A stretch of 35,065 nucleotides of DNA from an uncultured Mediterraneibacter sp. (GCA_944377745.1 CALWFV010000039.1:1-35065); one strand, 5' to 3'; numbered from the stretch's first letter, positions 27,089-34,967 are shown. Notes: generated by a model from the sequence alone, not told the origin. Program-made: numbers and translations.

Positions 27089-28096
27089 ATGAAATATTTA
27101 TGCATTGATGTGGGAGGCACCTATACCAAATATGCGGTCATGAATGAGGAGTGCGATTTTTACCTCAAAGACAAGGTCCCCACGGTTTATGATACGCTGG
27201 AGGATTTCGTTGACATGCTTGCAGGGATCTGGCAGAAAAACCAGGCTCTGATGCAGGAAAAAGGGGAGGAACTCTCCGGGATCGCGCTGAGTTCCGCCGG
27301 GGTGATCGACAGCGAGACCGGTTTTATGTATAACGGAGGCTCCCTGACCACGATCTCCAATATCAATATCGTGGAGATCCTGGAGAAGCGTTGCGGCGTT
27401 CCGGTGACCGTGGAGAACGATGCAAAATGCGCGGCTCTTGCGGAAGTATGGCGGGGCGCCCTGAAAGGCTGCAGAAATGCAGCGGCGGTGATCTGCGGGA
27501 CCGCAGTGGGCGGCGCGGTGATCTGCAACGGGAAAGTGGTGCGCGGGAAGCGGTTCATGGCGGGAGAATTCAGTTATGTGCTGACGGAGAGCAGCGACCC
27601 CATGAACCCGGATCATACACTGGCGCAGACGGGGGGGGTTCCTGCCCTGATCCGGATGGTGGCGGAGAAAAAGCAGATCCCGGAGGAAGAACTTGACGGG
27701 GAAAAAGTTTTTTCCATGGCAAACTGCGGGGATCAGGAGGCGCTGGAGTGCATCCGGAATTATGCAGGACGGATCGCGGTACAGATCAATAATTATCAGT
27801 ATATCTTTGACCCGGACCGGATCGCGGTGGGCGGCGGGATCAGCGCACAGCCCCTTTTCATCCAGATGATCAAAGAGGAACTGAAGAAGATGAACAGCAT
27901 TTACCCCTATGTGATGCCGATCCCGGAAGTGGTCCCCTGCCGCTTCTTTAATGACTCCAACCTGATCGGTGCGCTTTACGTGCATCTGAAGTCCAGGGAA
28001 GAGAAGATCAGCCTTGAGAAGGTGGAAGAACTGATGGGGCTGGTTGGAGACCGGAGAGAAGGACGGTATCTCAGGGAGATGCTGATGGGGAGGTAA
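27089..28096 (+). CDS. ROK family sugar kinase, candidate beta-glucoside kinase
   Basis: The 335-residue protein has the ATP-binding opening CIDVGGTYTKYAVM, the catalytic Asp in VTVENDAKCAALAE (near 110), a GTAVGGAVI loop, and GGGISAQP late. The zinc motif (CxCGxxGC) of typical ROK glucokinases and repressors is absent, and the His of the ExGH motif is replaced (AGEFSYV). Both features fit the beta-glucoside kinase (BglK) branch, which phosphorylates intact disaccharides, more than glucokinase. Position immediately after a 6-phospho-beta-glucosidase supports that reading. This is inference; an N-acyl-hexosamine kinase role is less likely. A G8 run (27631-27638) lies within the coding sequence. 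A strong terminator follows and closes the operon. Confidence 0.85.
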   Translation: MKYLCIDVGGTYTKYAVMNEECDFYLKDKVPTVYDTLEDFVDMLAGIWQKNQALMQEKGEELSGIALSSAGVIDSETGFMYNGGSLTTISNINIVEILEKRCGVPVTVENDAKCAALAEVWRGALKGCRNAAAVICGTAVGGAVICNGKVVRGKRFMAGEFSYVLTESSDPMNPDHTLAQTGGVPALIRMVAEKKQIPEEELDGEKVFSMANCGDQEALECIRNYAGRIAVQINNYQYIFDPDRIAVGGGISAQPLFIQMIKEELKKMNSIYPYVMPIPEVVPCRFFNDSNLIGALYVHLKSREEKISLEKVEELMGLVGDRREGRYLREMLMGR

Positions 28097-28124
28097 GCAG
28101 GAGAAAAGAAGCAGAAATATCCTT

Positions 28125-28171
28125 CAGGGAACAGGTCAGAGAACGGAACTGTTCCCTGGGGGATGTTTTTT
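28125..28171 (+). terminator. Strong intrinsic terminator after the ROK kinase
   Basis: CAGGGAACAG (28125-28134) pairs with CTGTTCCCTG (28149-28158), extendable by ATCC/GGAT, and is followed by GTTTTTTG. It ends the operon that began at 21886. Confidence 0.93.
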
Positions 28172-28233
28172 GTCTGGAGTAAAAAGGGAACTTCTTGAAT
28201 TTGAGAATGGAAAGTGGCAGAGCGTAAAATCTA

Positions 28234-28262
28234 TTGATTTTAAAGTTCACAGGTGCTATGAT
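28234..28262 (+). promoter_or_regulatory. Promoter of Rpn-family leader, copy 2
   Basis: TTGATT (28234-28239) and TATGAT (28257-28262) are 17 bp apart, with a predicted start at A28269, one base before the leader. The same -35, spacing and start position occur in copy 1. The 60 bases between the previous terminator and this promoter show nothing else. Confidence 0.75.
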
Positions 28263-28268
28263 AACATC

Positions 28269-28393
28269 ACATCAAAATCCCGGACGGATCAGATTTCTTA
28301 CAGTTTCATAGTCCGGAGCGGAAAACTGTCTTTAGCAGACGGCACATATCTCGATTTTCATGGCGTTTCAGCCGGAGATACCAAATTTTGATG
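28269..28393 (+). ncRNA. Structured 124-nt leader of the Rpn-family gene, copy 2
   Basis: The block 28270-28393 matches copy 1 with nine substitutions and no length change. The end helix CATCAAAAT/ATTTTGATG and helices CCGGAC/GTCCGG, TATCTC/GAGATA and GGC/GCC are unchanged; the stem CTGTCT/AGACGG keeps pairing through a U-G pair. A 40-base spacer with GAGGAGG precedes the start codon. The matching of the transcription start with the helix edge, in both copies, favours a functional RNA over a chance palindrome. Confidence 0.6.
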
Positions 28394-28433
28394 AAAACTT
28401 TTATAAATATTGAGTACAGAGGAGGAACTGCCT

Positions 28434-29459
28434 ATGGGAAAAGCAGACATTGCAGTTAAAAACTGGCTGAACGACAGGGAAAGATTCGCAGACCTGTTCA
28501 ACGGAACGGTATTCGGAGGAAAGCAGGTGGTGCTGCCGGAAGAACTGGAGGATATGGACAGAGAGACGGATATTATCATCACGGACAAAGGTGGGAAGGA
28601 ACGCGGCGTTCAGCGCTACAGGGACCTTGTGAAACGCTGGAATCATGAGATCCTGCTCGCTGTTCTTGCATGCGAGATTCAGGATAAGACCCATTACGCC
28701 ATGCCGGTGCGGAATATGCTCCAGGACAGTCTTACATATACGGATCAGATCCGAAGCCTGTGGAGAAAACGCGGATATGGGAGAAACTCTTCAAACGCGA
28801 AAGGTCAGAAGAAAAAGGAGAATGGACAGGGGATGACAAGACATCTGAGTGCGGAAGAGTATCTGTCCCGGTTCCGAAAAGAAGACAGGATCTATCCGGT
28901 GATCACGCTGGTGTTTTACTATGATGTGAAGAAGTGGGACGGAGCAGTGGAGCTTTATGACATGTTCCGGCTTGACGCTTCGATGAAGAAGGAAATCTTG
29001 ATAAAGGATTATCTTCTGAACTATAAGATCAATCTGCTGGATGCGGGTAATGTGGAAGATGTGAGCTGGTTCCGGACGGATTTACAACAGGTGTTCGGCA
29101 TGTTAAAATACAGAGGAGAGAAAGAAAAACTGCAGAGATATATGCAGGAGAACCGAGACTATTTCGGACAGGTCGATGTGGAGACGTATCAGGCTCTGGG
29201 CGCGTTTCTGCATTCAGGGAAGAAATTAAAAGAGGTTGTGGATTCCGGGGAGGAGGAACAGATTGATATGTGTAAGGCGTTGGATGATATTTATGCGGAT
29301 GGTGTAAAGGATGGCGAAAAGGCCGGAAGGACTCAGGAAAAACTTATTATTATCACGAGGATGATAAAAGAAGGAATGTCTGCTTCGGTGATCAGGAAGT
29401 GCACTGAGGCGACGGATCAGGAGATCGAGCAGGCTAGGAATGAGATGAAAAGTAAGTAA
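28434..29459 (+). CDS. Rpn-family / PD-(D/E)XK nuclease, transposase-like protein, copy 2 (intact)
   Basis: The 341-residue protein is a member of the Rpn-like PD-(D/E)XK family, often labelled putative transposase in clostridial genomes; Rpn proteins are RecA-independent recombination-promoting nucleases. Expected catalytic parts are the Glu-Thr-Asp in REETDII-like context (DRETDIIITDK, about residues 41-51) and Glu-Ile-Gln in LACEIQDKTHYAMPV (about 76-90). A second domain (EEYLSRFRKEDRIYPVITLVFYYD) is also a family trait. The C-terminus is charged and helical. The start follows GAGGAGG and begins MGKADIAVKNW; a TTG 24 bases upstream is less likely. It is separate from the glycoside operon by terminators on both sides. 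Copy 1 at 6842 is broken. Confidence 0.85.
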   Translation: MGKADIAVKNWLNDRERFADLFNGTVFGGKQVVLPEELEDMDRETDIIITDKGGKERGVQRYRDLVKRWNHEILLAVLACEIQDKTHYAMPVRNMLQDSLTYTDQIRSLWRKRGYGRNSSNAKGQKKKENGQGMTRHLSAEEYLSRFRKEDRIYPVITLVFYYDVKKWDGAVELYDMFRLDASMKKEILIKDYLLNYKINLLDAGNVEDVSWFRTDLQQVFGMLKYRGEKEKLQRYMQENRDYFGQVDVETYQALGAFLHSGKKLKEVVDSGEEEQIDMCKALDDIYADGVKDGEKAGRTQEKLIIITRMIKEGMSASVIRKCTEATDQEIEQARNEMKSK

Positions 29460-29465
29460 TAGATG

Positions 29466-29492
29466 AAAAAGGAGGCTGAATACCTCCTTTTT
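29466..29492 (+). terminator. Intrinsic terminator after Rpn copy 2
   Basis: AAAAAGGAGG (29466-29475) pairs perfectly with CCTCCTTTTT (29483-29492) over a 7-base loop, six bases past the stop. Confidence 0.9.
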
Positions 29493-29538
29493 CAGATGCT
29501 TATCCGGCAGGTAAAACAGATGGAAGGAAATGGGCAGG

Positions 29539-30561
29539 ATGAAAGTAAAGGCTGTGGAGATCGCAAGAACGCTGGGATTATCGAAAGCTACAGTATCACT
29601 GGCATTGAACGGAAAACCCGGGGTCAGCGAGGAGACCCGGAAAGCGGTCTTGGAGTGCAGGGAGCGTATGGAGAATCAGGATCCTTATATTGTGAAACGA
29701 AAACGTGAAGAAAAAGGAATCCTGATCAAGCTGGTTTTTGCGAATAAGGGACTGTTTTCGAAAGATCAGGAAGTGGATCTGTGGACGGATGTGAAGAGAG
29801 TTTTTGACAGCATGGCAAAGGCGGAAGGGTATACGCTGGGAATTACATATTTCGATATGAAACTGGATTCTAAAGAGGAGCTGGAGGAAGAATGTAATTC
29901 TGAACTGGTGGAGGGAGTTATCCTGTTCGGTACAGAATTGTGCCCTGAGGATGCAGTGAAGTTCGAAGGGATACATAAACCGCTGGTGGTATATGACTGC
30001 GATATGCATTGTGGAAGATTCCCCTGTGTGGTTGTCAATAACAGAGATGGAATCAGACGTGCAGTACAGTATCTGGTTTCACATCAGATCCGTGATATCC
30101 AATATCTGGCAATTTCAGGGAAAATGTACAATCTGAATGAGCGGAGAAGAGGGTTTCGGGAAATGCTTGAGGAATTTGTGATCCCGGATGGGGAAGAGCG
30201 TATCATCTATCTGGGAGCCAGTATCGAGGAGATTTATGAGCGGATGAAGCAGTATATTCAGAAAAACCCGCTTCCGCAGGCGTTTATCATGGAGAGCTAT
30301 CATGTTTCTATCGGTGTGATGAGAGCACTTCGGGAGGCAGGGATACGGATACCGGAAGATATCAGCCTGATCGGGATCGATGAACTTCCCAGCTATGCCA
30401 CCGGGGAATACGAACTGACATCGATAAAGGTCCCTCATTCTGAAAGGGCCTGGTGGGTGATGACTGCTCTGATGAAGGAGATACGGGAAAGAGAAAAGAC
30501 AAAAGCTAATATAGCTGTAAACTGCCAGTTGATAGAAGGGAAAACTGTGAAACTACAATAA
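29539..30561 (+). CDS. LacI/GalR family transcriptional regulator
   Basis: The 340-residue protein starts with the LacI helix-turn-helix (MKVKAVEIARTLGLSKATVSLALNG, hinge helix just after) and continues with a periplasmic-binding-like ligand domain: EGVILFGTE, PLVVYDCDM, RRAVQYLVSH and the late signature ISLIGIDELPSYA. It is a cytoplasmic repressor or activator responding to a sugar. I prefer the ATG at 29539 over one at 29530, whose ribosome site is only two bases away. The gap to the previous terminator is 46 bases, so its promoter is unclear and read-through is possible. The obvious target is the next operon (30820-34967), whose upstream region holds palindromes. Confidence 0.92.
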   Translation: MKVKAVEIARTLGLSKATVSLALNGKPGVSEETRKAVLECRERMENQDPYIVKRKREEKGILIKLVFANKGLFSKDQEVDLWTDVKRVFDSMAKAEGYTLGITYFDMKLDSKEELEEECNSELVEGVILFGTELCPEDAVKFEGIHKPLVVYDCDMHCGRFPCVVVNNRDGIRRAVQYLVSHQIRDIQYLAISGKMYNLNERRRGFREMLEEFVIPDGEERIIYLGASIEEIYERMKQYIQKNPLPQAFIMESYHVSIGVMRALREAGIRIPEDISLIGIDELPSYATGEYELTSIKVPHSERAWWVMTALMKEIREREKTKANIAVNCQLIEGKTVKLQ

Positions 30562-30578
30562 GGGACCAACAAAAGAGT

Positions 30579-30624
30579 GAGCTGTTTTATTGTCATGAAA
30601 AGACAGTAGAACAGCTCTGTTTTT
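30579..30624 (+). terminator. Intrinsic terminator of the LacI gene
   Basis: GAGCTGTTTTATTGTC (30579-30594) pairs with GACAGTAGAACAGCTC (30602-30617), with two mismatches, and TGTTTTTA follows. Confidence 0.88.
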
Positions 30625-30819
30625 ATGTCTGAAACAGTTTCTGTACAGGTAAATTATAATGGGTTTAATTAGTTTAAAAAAGTATATAAAAATGAATTAT
30701 TCAGCGTTTTTATACTGATAAATTTATATAAATAAACGAAAATAAATTTTATAATAGAATAAAATAAACTCTTGCGTTAATATATGTTTAAAGAAACAGA
30801 AGGGAGGAGGGAGCGGGAT
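30625..30819 (+). promoter_or_regulatory. A/T-rich upstream region of the second hydrolase operon
   Basis: No gene is seen. A perfect odd palindrome GAAACAGTTTC lies at 30631-30641, shortly before a TATAAT (30655-30660). AGTATA(T)AAAAA at 30681-30692 is inverted as TTTTTATACT at 30707-30716. A second TATAAT is at 30750-30755. Any of these palindromes could be an operator for the adjacent LacI protein. No -35 box stands out, so the promoter cannot be placed firmly. Confidence 0.35.
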
Positions 30820-31506
30820 ATGGACAGGTTTGGAATCCCGGAAGAAGACTGGGAAAGACTTCAGAGCGAACATGTTCAATGGCAGGAGGACCTGAGAGGG
30901 CTGGACGTGATACCGCTGTGGAAGAAAGGAACGCCGGGATTTAAGAGAGAATATGGGCAGGAGGAACCAAAACTCTGTATAATTCCTTCGGAAGATCAGA
31001 AAAAAGGGACTGTGCTTGTGTGTGCAGGAGGCGGATTTCAGGCAGCAGTCCTTGACTATCGATGTATGCCGTATTCGATCTGGGAAATGCTGGATGATGT
31101 TCAGCGCGCAGTGCGTATCCTTCGCCTGCGGGGAAAGAAACGGATCGCACTCTGTGGCTTTTCAGCGGGAGGTCATCTTGCAGCCATGGCGGCGACTCTG
31201 TATCGGAATGCAAATCTCTATGAAGGGGATGAGGCAGATCAAATCAAAGAAACACCTCCGTTTTTCATGTGGATGACGGGGGAAGATGAGGTGATCCACA
31301 AAGAGGACTTTTTCGAGATGGCAGAAGCCCTGGATCGGGTAAAAGTTCCCTGTGAACTGCATTTGTTTCCAAGAGGGATCCACGGCATCGGGCTGGCGGA
31401 CGGTTCATCGAAATTTGGAAAGGCAGATCAGCATTCTGCCCGCTGGCTGGAACTATCCTGCGAATGGCTGGAAAATACAGGGTTTGATCAAAGGGAGGAG
31501 TTTTGA
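30820..31506 (+). CDS. Alpha/beta hydrolase, carbohydrate-esterase-like, internally shortened
   Basis: The 228-residue protein resembles the acetyl-esterase-like alpha/beta hydrolases found with glycosidases. The oxyanion GGGF, the nucleophile in GFSAGGHLAAM, the acid in GEDEVI and the His in RGIHGIGLA are all kept. The region after GGGF joins almost directly to AVLDYRC, and the stretch after AATLYRN joins quickly to ETPPFFMW. Relatives known to me have roughly 20 and 40 more residues at those points, so two in-frame deletions seem likely. Activity is doubtful because lost parts include the usual strand and lid segments. The start at 30820 is chosen from GGGAGGAGGGAG just upstream. The stop overlaps the next start by one base. 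Confidence 0.78.
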   Translation: MDRFGIPEEDWERLQSEHVQWQEDLRGLDVIPLWKKGTPGFKREYGQEEPKLCIIPSEDQKKGTVLVCAGGGFQAAVLDYRCMPYSIWEMLDDVQRAVRILRLRGKKRIALCGFSAGGHLAAMAATLYRNANLYEGDEADQIKETPPFFMWMTGEDEVIHKEDFFEMAEALDRVKVPCELHLFPRGIHGIGLADGSSKFGKADQHSARWLELSCEWLENTGFDQREEF

Positions 31507-32831
31507 TGATTCGGGAGATCGAGAGGAAGCAGTGTCTGGAGAATTCATTTCCTTTCGCGTCAGTAAAGGGAAAACTGGGATTTGAGGAAAGCGGTTATGT
31601 GGAAGAAGAATATTTTTTCAAAGGTACGGCAGATGTATATGAGGAAACCGGACTCCATGAAAAGAAAACGATACATATAAATAATCCGTATGTAAACCGG
31701 ATGCTGCTTAGAAGACCTGAAAACATGGAAAAGTTCAGCGGTGATATTGTGGTAGAAATTTTAAACGCTACTGCCGGATTTGATATCGACAGAATGTGGG
31801 TATTGTGCGGGACACAGCTTATGCGCAGCGGAGCTGTTTACGTAGGAATTACCAGCAAACCGGATATGCTTGACAGTCTGCGCCTCTTTGACAGCGACCG
31901 GTATCAGGAACTGAATTGGGACATTTCTTATAAACGAGAGAAAACATATTATGAATCGGCGGACAAACTGGTCAGACCAAAGCACGAAGACAGAGAGACC
32001 GGGCTGTTCTGGGATATGCTCCGGGATATGGCAAAGATATTGAAAGAGGATGACAGACTGTTGTCGACCGGAAAGAAAAGATATCTGTATCTTGCCGGAT
32101 GGTCCCAGTCAGCAAATTATATGTCCACGTATATCAGGTATTTTCATGAGCAGGATCAGATATTTGACGGATATCTTTCTGCTGGTAATATCCATAATTT
32201 TGTTACGCCTCTGCATCAGGGGGGAATCGGAAAACCGATGGATCCTTCTCTCACAATGATCGACCGGATCAATGTTCCCTATATCGCCGTGCAGACAGAG
32301 AGTGAAAATGCAGATTTTGGAGGATATGAATGCAGACAGGAAGACAGTGACGGTCCTGAGAGAAAGTACCGTATCTACGAACTGGCAGGTGCAACTCATG
32401 ACACAAAGTTTACTCTGCTGGACTATTATGATAAGGATGAGAAAATGCGGACTGCAGGGCTGACGCCCCAATATGGAGGGGATGGACTGGAGCCAAACGA
32501 TTATCCGTCGCAGTATCTCATGAGAGGAATCTGTAAATATCTGTTTGACTGGGTCAGAAAAGGTATCCTGCCTCCTGATGCAGAGCGGATACAGACAGAT
32601 GAGAAAGGGAAAAACATCAAGGATAAATATGGAAATGTGGTCGGAGGCGTGCGGCTGCCGCTGCTGGATGTTCCGGTATGTACCTATTTCCCTTCAAGTA
32701 TTGTCAGTATGGAGGCTGGAAATAAAATGGTCAACCCGCTGTTCGGACATGTGGAGTTCTTTACAGAAGAGAAGCTGAAAGAACTGTACGGCTCTCTGGA
32801 TGAATACAGAAAAAAGTTTGAATCTGGGTAA
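31506..32831 (+). CDS. Abhydrolase_10-type alpha/beta hydrolase domain protein
   Basis: The 441-residue protein matches the family annotated only as alpha/beta hydrolase domain-containing protein. YLAGWSQSANYMSTYIRYFH (near residue 200) carries the nucleophile Ser in GxSxx, FDGYLSAGNIHN follows, and YELAGATHDTKF gives a likely catalytic His. PYIAVQTESENAD marks the acid-bearing strand. Members of this family are found with catabolic genes for plant or steroid-like compounds; an esterase or lactonase role is plausible but unproven. No signal peptide is seen. Translation is coupled to the preceding hydrolase (TGATG), and the next gene starts 32 bases before this stop. Confidence 0.85.
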   Translation: MIREIERKQCLENSFPFASVKGKLGFEESGYVEEEYFFKGTADVYEETGLHEKKTIHINNPYVNRMLLRRPENMEKFSGDIVVEILNATAGFDIDRMWVLCGTQLMRSGAVYVGITSKPDMLDSLRLFDSDRYQELNWDISYKREKTYYESADKLVRPKHEDRETGLFWDMLRDMAKILKEDDRLLSTGKKRYLYLAGWSQSANYMSTYIRYFHEQDQIFDGYLSAGNIHNFVTPLHQGGIGKPMDPSLTMIDRINVPYIAVQTESENADFGGYECRQEDSDGPERKYRIYELAGATHDTKFTLLDYYDKDEKMRTAGLTPQYGGDGLEPNDYPSQYLMRGICKYLFDWVRKGILPPDAERIQTDEKGKNIKDKYGNVVGGVRLPLLDVPVCTYFPSSIVSMEAGNKMVNPLFGHVEFFTEEKLKELYGSLDEYRKKFESG

Positions 32832-34011
32832 AAAGGTTATATATGGATTTGGAGATCTGGGAGGAAATTTCCTGGCGATCTTTATAGGCGCATTTATTAT
32901 GATCTACCTGACTAATACGATCGGACTAAATGCCGGGATCATAGGAACGCTGATGCTGGTTGCAAGGATCTTTGACGGGGTTACGGATGTGATCTTTGGA
33001 TCGATCATGGATCACACTCATACTAAATTCGGAAAGGCAAGACCGTGGATGCTGGGCTCAGCTTTTCTGTGCGCAATCGGAATCGCTGCGATCTATGCGA
33101 TGCCGGAAGGGATTGGAGCGACCGCGCAGTATGCATATTTCTTTATTGTCTATGTGCTGACAAATGCGTTTTTCTATACGGCAAATAATATTTCTTATTC
33201 TGCTCTTTCCGCTCTGATCACGAAAAATTCTGAAGAGCGTGTGCAGCTCGGAACAGCAAGGTATGTCTGCTCTACGATCGCAATGATGGTGATCCTGAGT
33301 GTATCCGTCCCGCTGGTGACATATTTCGGAGGCGGCACGGCTGGCTGGAGAACTGTGGCTCTGATCTATGCGGCAGTCTTTCTGATCCTGAACCTGATCT
33401 GTGTACTGGGGCTTAAGGAACTTCCGGAAGATGACTATGAAACTAAAGACGGCAAGAGAGAAGGCGATGTCTCCATGCTGGGGGTTTTCAGTACTGCACA
33501 GAATATATGCTGTATGATCGGACTGATGGCGACACCGGTCTTTGTGAAAAAATTTGGAATGTACAAGGCAGTTACTACGCTGACTGCTGTCGGCATCCTG
33601 CCTGCGCTTCTATTCGCAGGGGCGGCGTATTCCAGCAGATTTGCAGTTCTTATCCCTGCGACCGCATTGCTCGGACTTTTCATGGGGCCGATCATGGGAA
33701 CGCTGAGTGCAACGGTTGCTGATATCGGAACTTACCTGAATCTTACAAAGAAGGTGCATGTAGAGGGCTCGCTTTTCTCCTGTTCTTCAATCGGGATCAA
33801 GGTAGGAAGCGGAGTCGGCGGAGCAATGGTAGGCTGGATCCTGGAACTGTCCGGATTTGACGGAATGGCGGCAGTGCAGCCGGATTCTGCAATCTTTGCA
33901 ATGCGGGTTACATTCGCAGTAATGCCGGTTCTTGTGTTTATCGTTGTATGTCTGTGTTTTAAAGGACTCAACATGAAGGCAGCCATTGAAAATGCAAAAG
34001 CGGAAAAATAA
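32800..34011 (+). CDS. GPH family symporter lacking TM7 region
   Basis: The 403-residue product is a GPH symporter by its opening (LGKKVIYGFGDLGGNFLA), helix 2 motif (ARIFDGVTDVIFGSIMDHT) and FGKARPW loop. It is about 50 residues shorter than the two other symporters in the window. Alignment by eye with the protein at 11272 places the gap after SMLGVF, which joins STAQNICCMIGLMATP: the KNRYW segment, TM7 and the following loop are missing, in frame. The remaining topology would be odd-numbered, so function is doubtful. The start overlaps the previous gene by 32 bases; MNTEKSLNLGKK looks like a natural N-terminus, though its ribosome site is weak. Confidence 0.83.
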   Translation: MNTEKSLNLGKKVIYGFGDLGGNFLAIFIGAFIMIYLTNTIGLNAGIIGTLMLVARIFDGVTDVIFGSIMDHTHTKFGKARPWMLGSAFLCAIGIAAIYAMPEGIGATAQYAYFFIVYVLTNAFFYTANNISYSALSALITKNSEERVQLGTARYVCSTIAMMVILSVSVPLVTYFGGGTAGWRTVALIYAAVFLILNLICVLGLKELPEDDYETKDGKREGDVSMLGVFSTAQNICCMIGLMATPVFVKKFGMYKAVTTLTAVGILPALLFAGAAYSSRFAVLIPATALLGLFMGPIMGTLSATVADIGTYLNLTKKVHVEGSLFSCSSIGIKVGSGVGGAMVGWILELSGFDGMAAVQPDSAIFAMRVTFAVMPVLVFIVVCLCFKGLNMKAAIENAKAEK

Positions 34012-34043
34012 CAGAAAGAAACAGAGGATAGGAAGAAAGAACA

Positions 34044-34967
34044 ATGTGGAAATACAGCTATAAAGTACCAGAGAATAAAAAAATCCGTCTGATCATACAT
34101 ACAGACTGCAAAAATGAGGCGGATGACCAGTATGCGCTGGCACATCATCTGATGACGCCCCGATTTGAAGTTGAGGGGATCGTTGCGGGACATTTCTGTG
34201 GAAACCCGAGACAGTATAAAGAATATGGAACAGCCAGAGCAAGCTTTGATGAGATTGAGAAAGTTCTGGAGCTTATGGGCATCAGAGGAAAATATCCTGT
34301 CCTGCTGGGCGCAGAGAAAGCACTGGAAGGAGAGGAACGGCCGGAGGATTCAGAGGGGGCCAGATTTATAATACGCCAGGCGATGAAGGAAGATGACAGA
34401 CCCCTCTATATCGCATGCCAGGGGGCGGTGACGGACATTGCGTCCGCTCTGCTCCTGGAACCGGAAATCGCGCGGAAAATAGTCGTGATCTGGGTGGGAG
34501 GAGGCGCTTATCCGGAAGGAGGATTTGAGTTCAATCTTGCTATGGATATCCATGCGGCGAATGTCCTGTTTTCATCCCAGGCGGAGGTATGGCAGATCTC
34601 TATGGACGTCTATAAGATGTTTGCCGTATCCCTTACGGATCTTCAGCTTAAAGTAAAACCCTGTGGAGAAATAGGAGAGTATCTTTTCTGGGAACTTACA
34701 GAGGTTAATGAAATGGCGGCAAAAGACAACAGGGTGTGGCCACACGGAGAGATATGGGGCCTGGGGGATCAGGCTTCGATCGCTGTGCTGATGGAGGAAC
34801 TGGAGAGAAAAAGCTATGACCTGATCCCGGCCCCACGTGTGGCGGAGGATATGACTTATCAGCACGGGATACAGAACAGAAAGATCCGGGTTTACCGGAC
34901 GGCAGATGTGCGGCTGACACTGGAGGATTTTTTTGCAAAGCTTGCAGTCAATTATGGGAGGAGGTGA
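34044..34967 (+). CDS. DUF1593-like, nucleoside-hydrolase-fold protein, paralogue of the gene at 22755
   Basis: The 307-residue product is closely similar along its length to the protein at 22755: HTDCKNEADDQYALAHHLMTPRFE, CQGAVTDIASALL and WVGGGAYPEGGFEFNLAMD recur, and both end at NYGR. Both lie downstream of a GPH symporter gene, this one 32 bases after it. The catalytic Asp pair and the late Asn/Asp cluster are intact, unlike the shortened genes upstream in this operon. Two copies with two transporters suggest related conjugates handled by two operons, or a recent duplication. A hairpin overlaps its stop codon. Confidence 0.87.
   Translation: MWKYSYKVPENKKIRLIIHTDCKNEADDQYALAHHLMTPRFEVEGIVAGHFCGNPRQYKEYGTARASFDEIEKVLELMGIRGKYPVLLGAEKALEGEERPEDSEGARFIIRQAMKEDDRPLYIACQGAVTDIASALLLEPEIARKIVVIWVGGGAYPEGGFEFNLAMDIHAANVLFSSQAEVWQISMDVYKMFAVSLTDLQLKVKPCGEIGEYLFWELTEVNEMAAKDNRVWPHGEIWGLGDQASIAVLMEELERKSYDLIPAPRVAEDMTYQHGIQNRKIRVYRTADVRLTLEDFFAKLAVNYGRR

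Noticed and set aside
30739-30775. A further copy of the ACAAAAT operator upstream of the 30820 operon
   Set aside because: Only A-rich resemblance (GAAAATAA, AAAATAA); spacing is not 20 bp and the invariant CAA and TA positions fail.
33216-33230. Another ATCACGAAAAAT match, as in the second operator type
   Set aside because: Single half-site inside the coding sequence of a symporter, with no partner at 21 bp.
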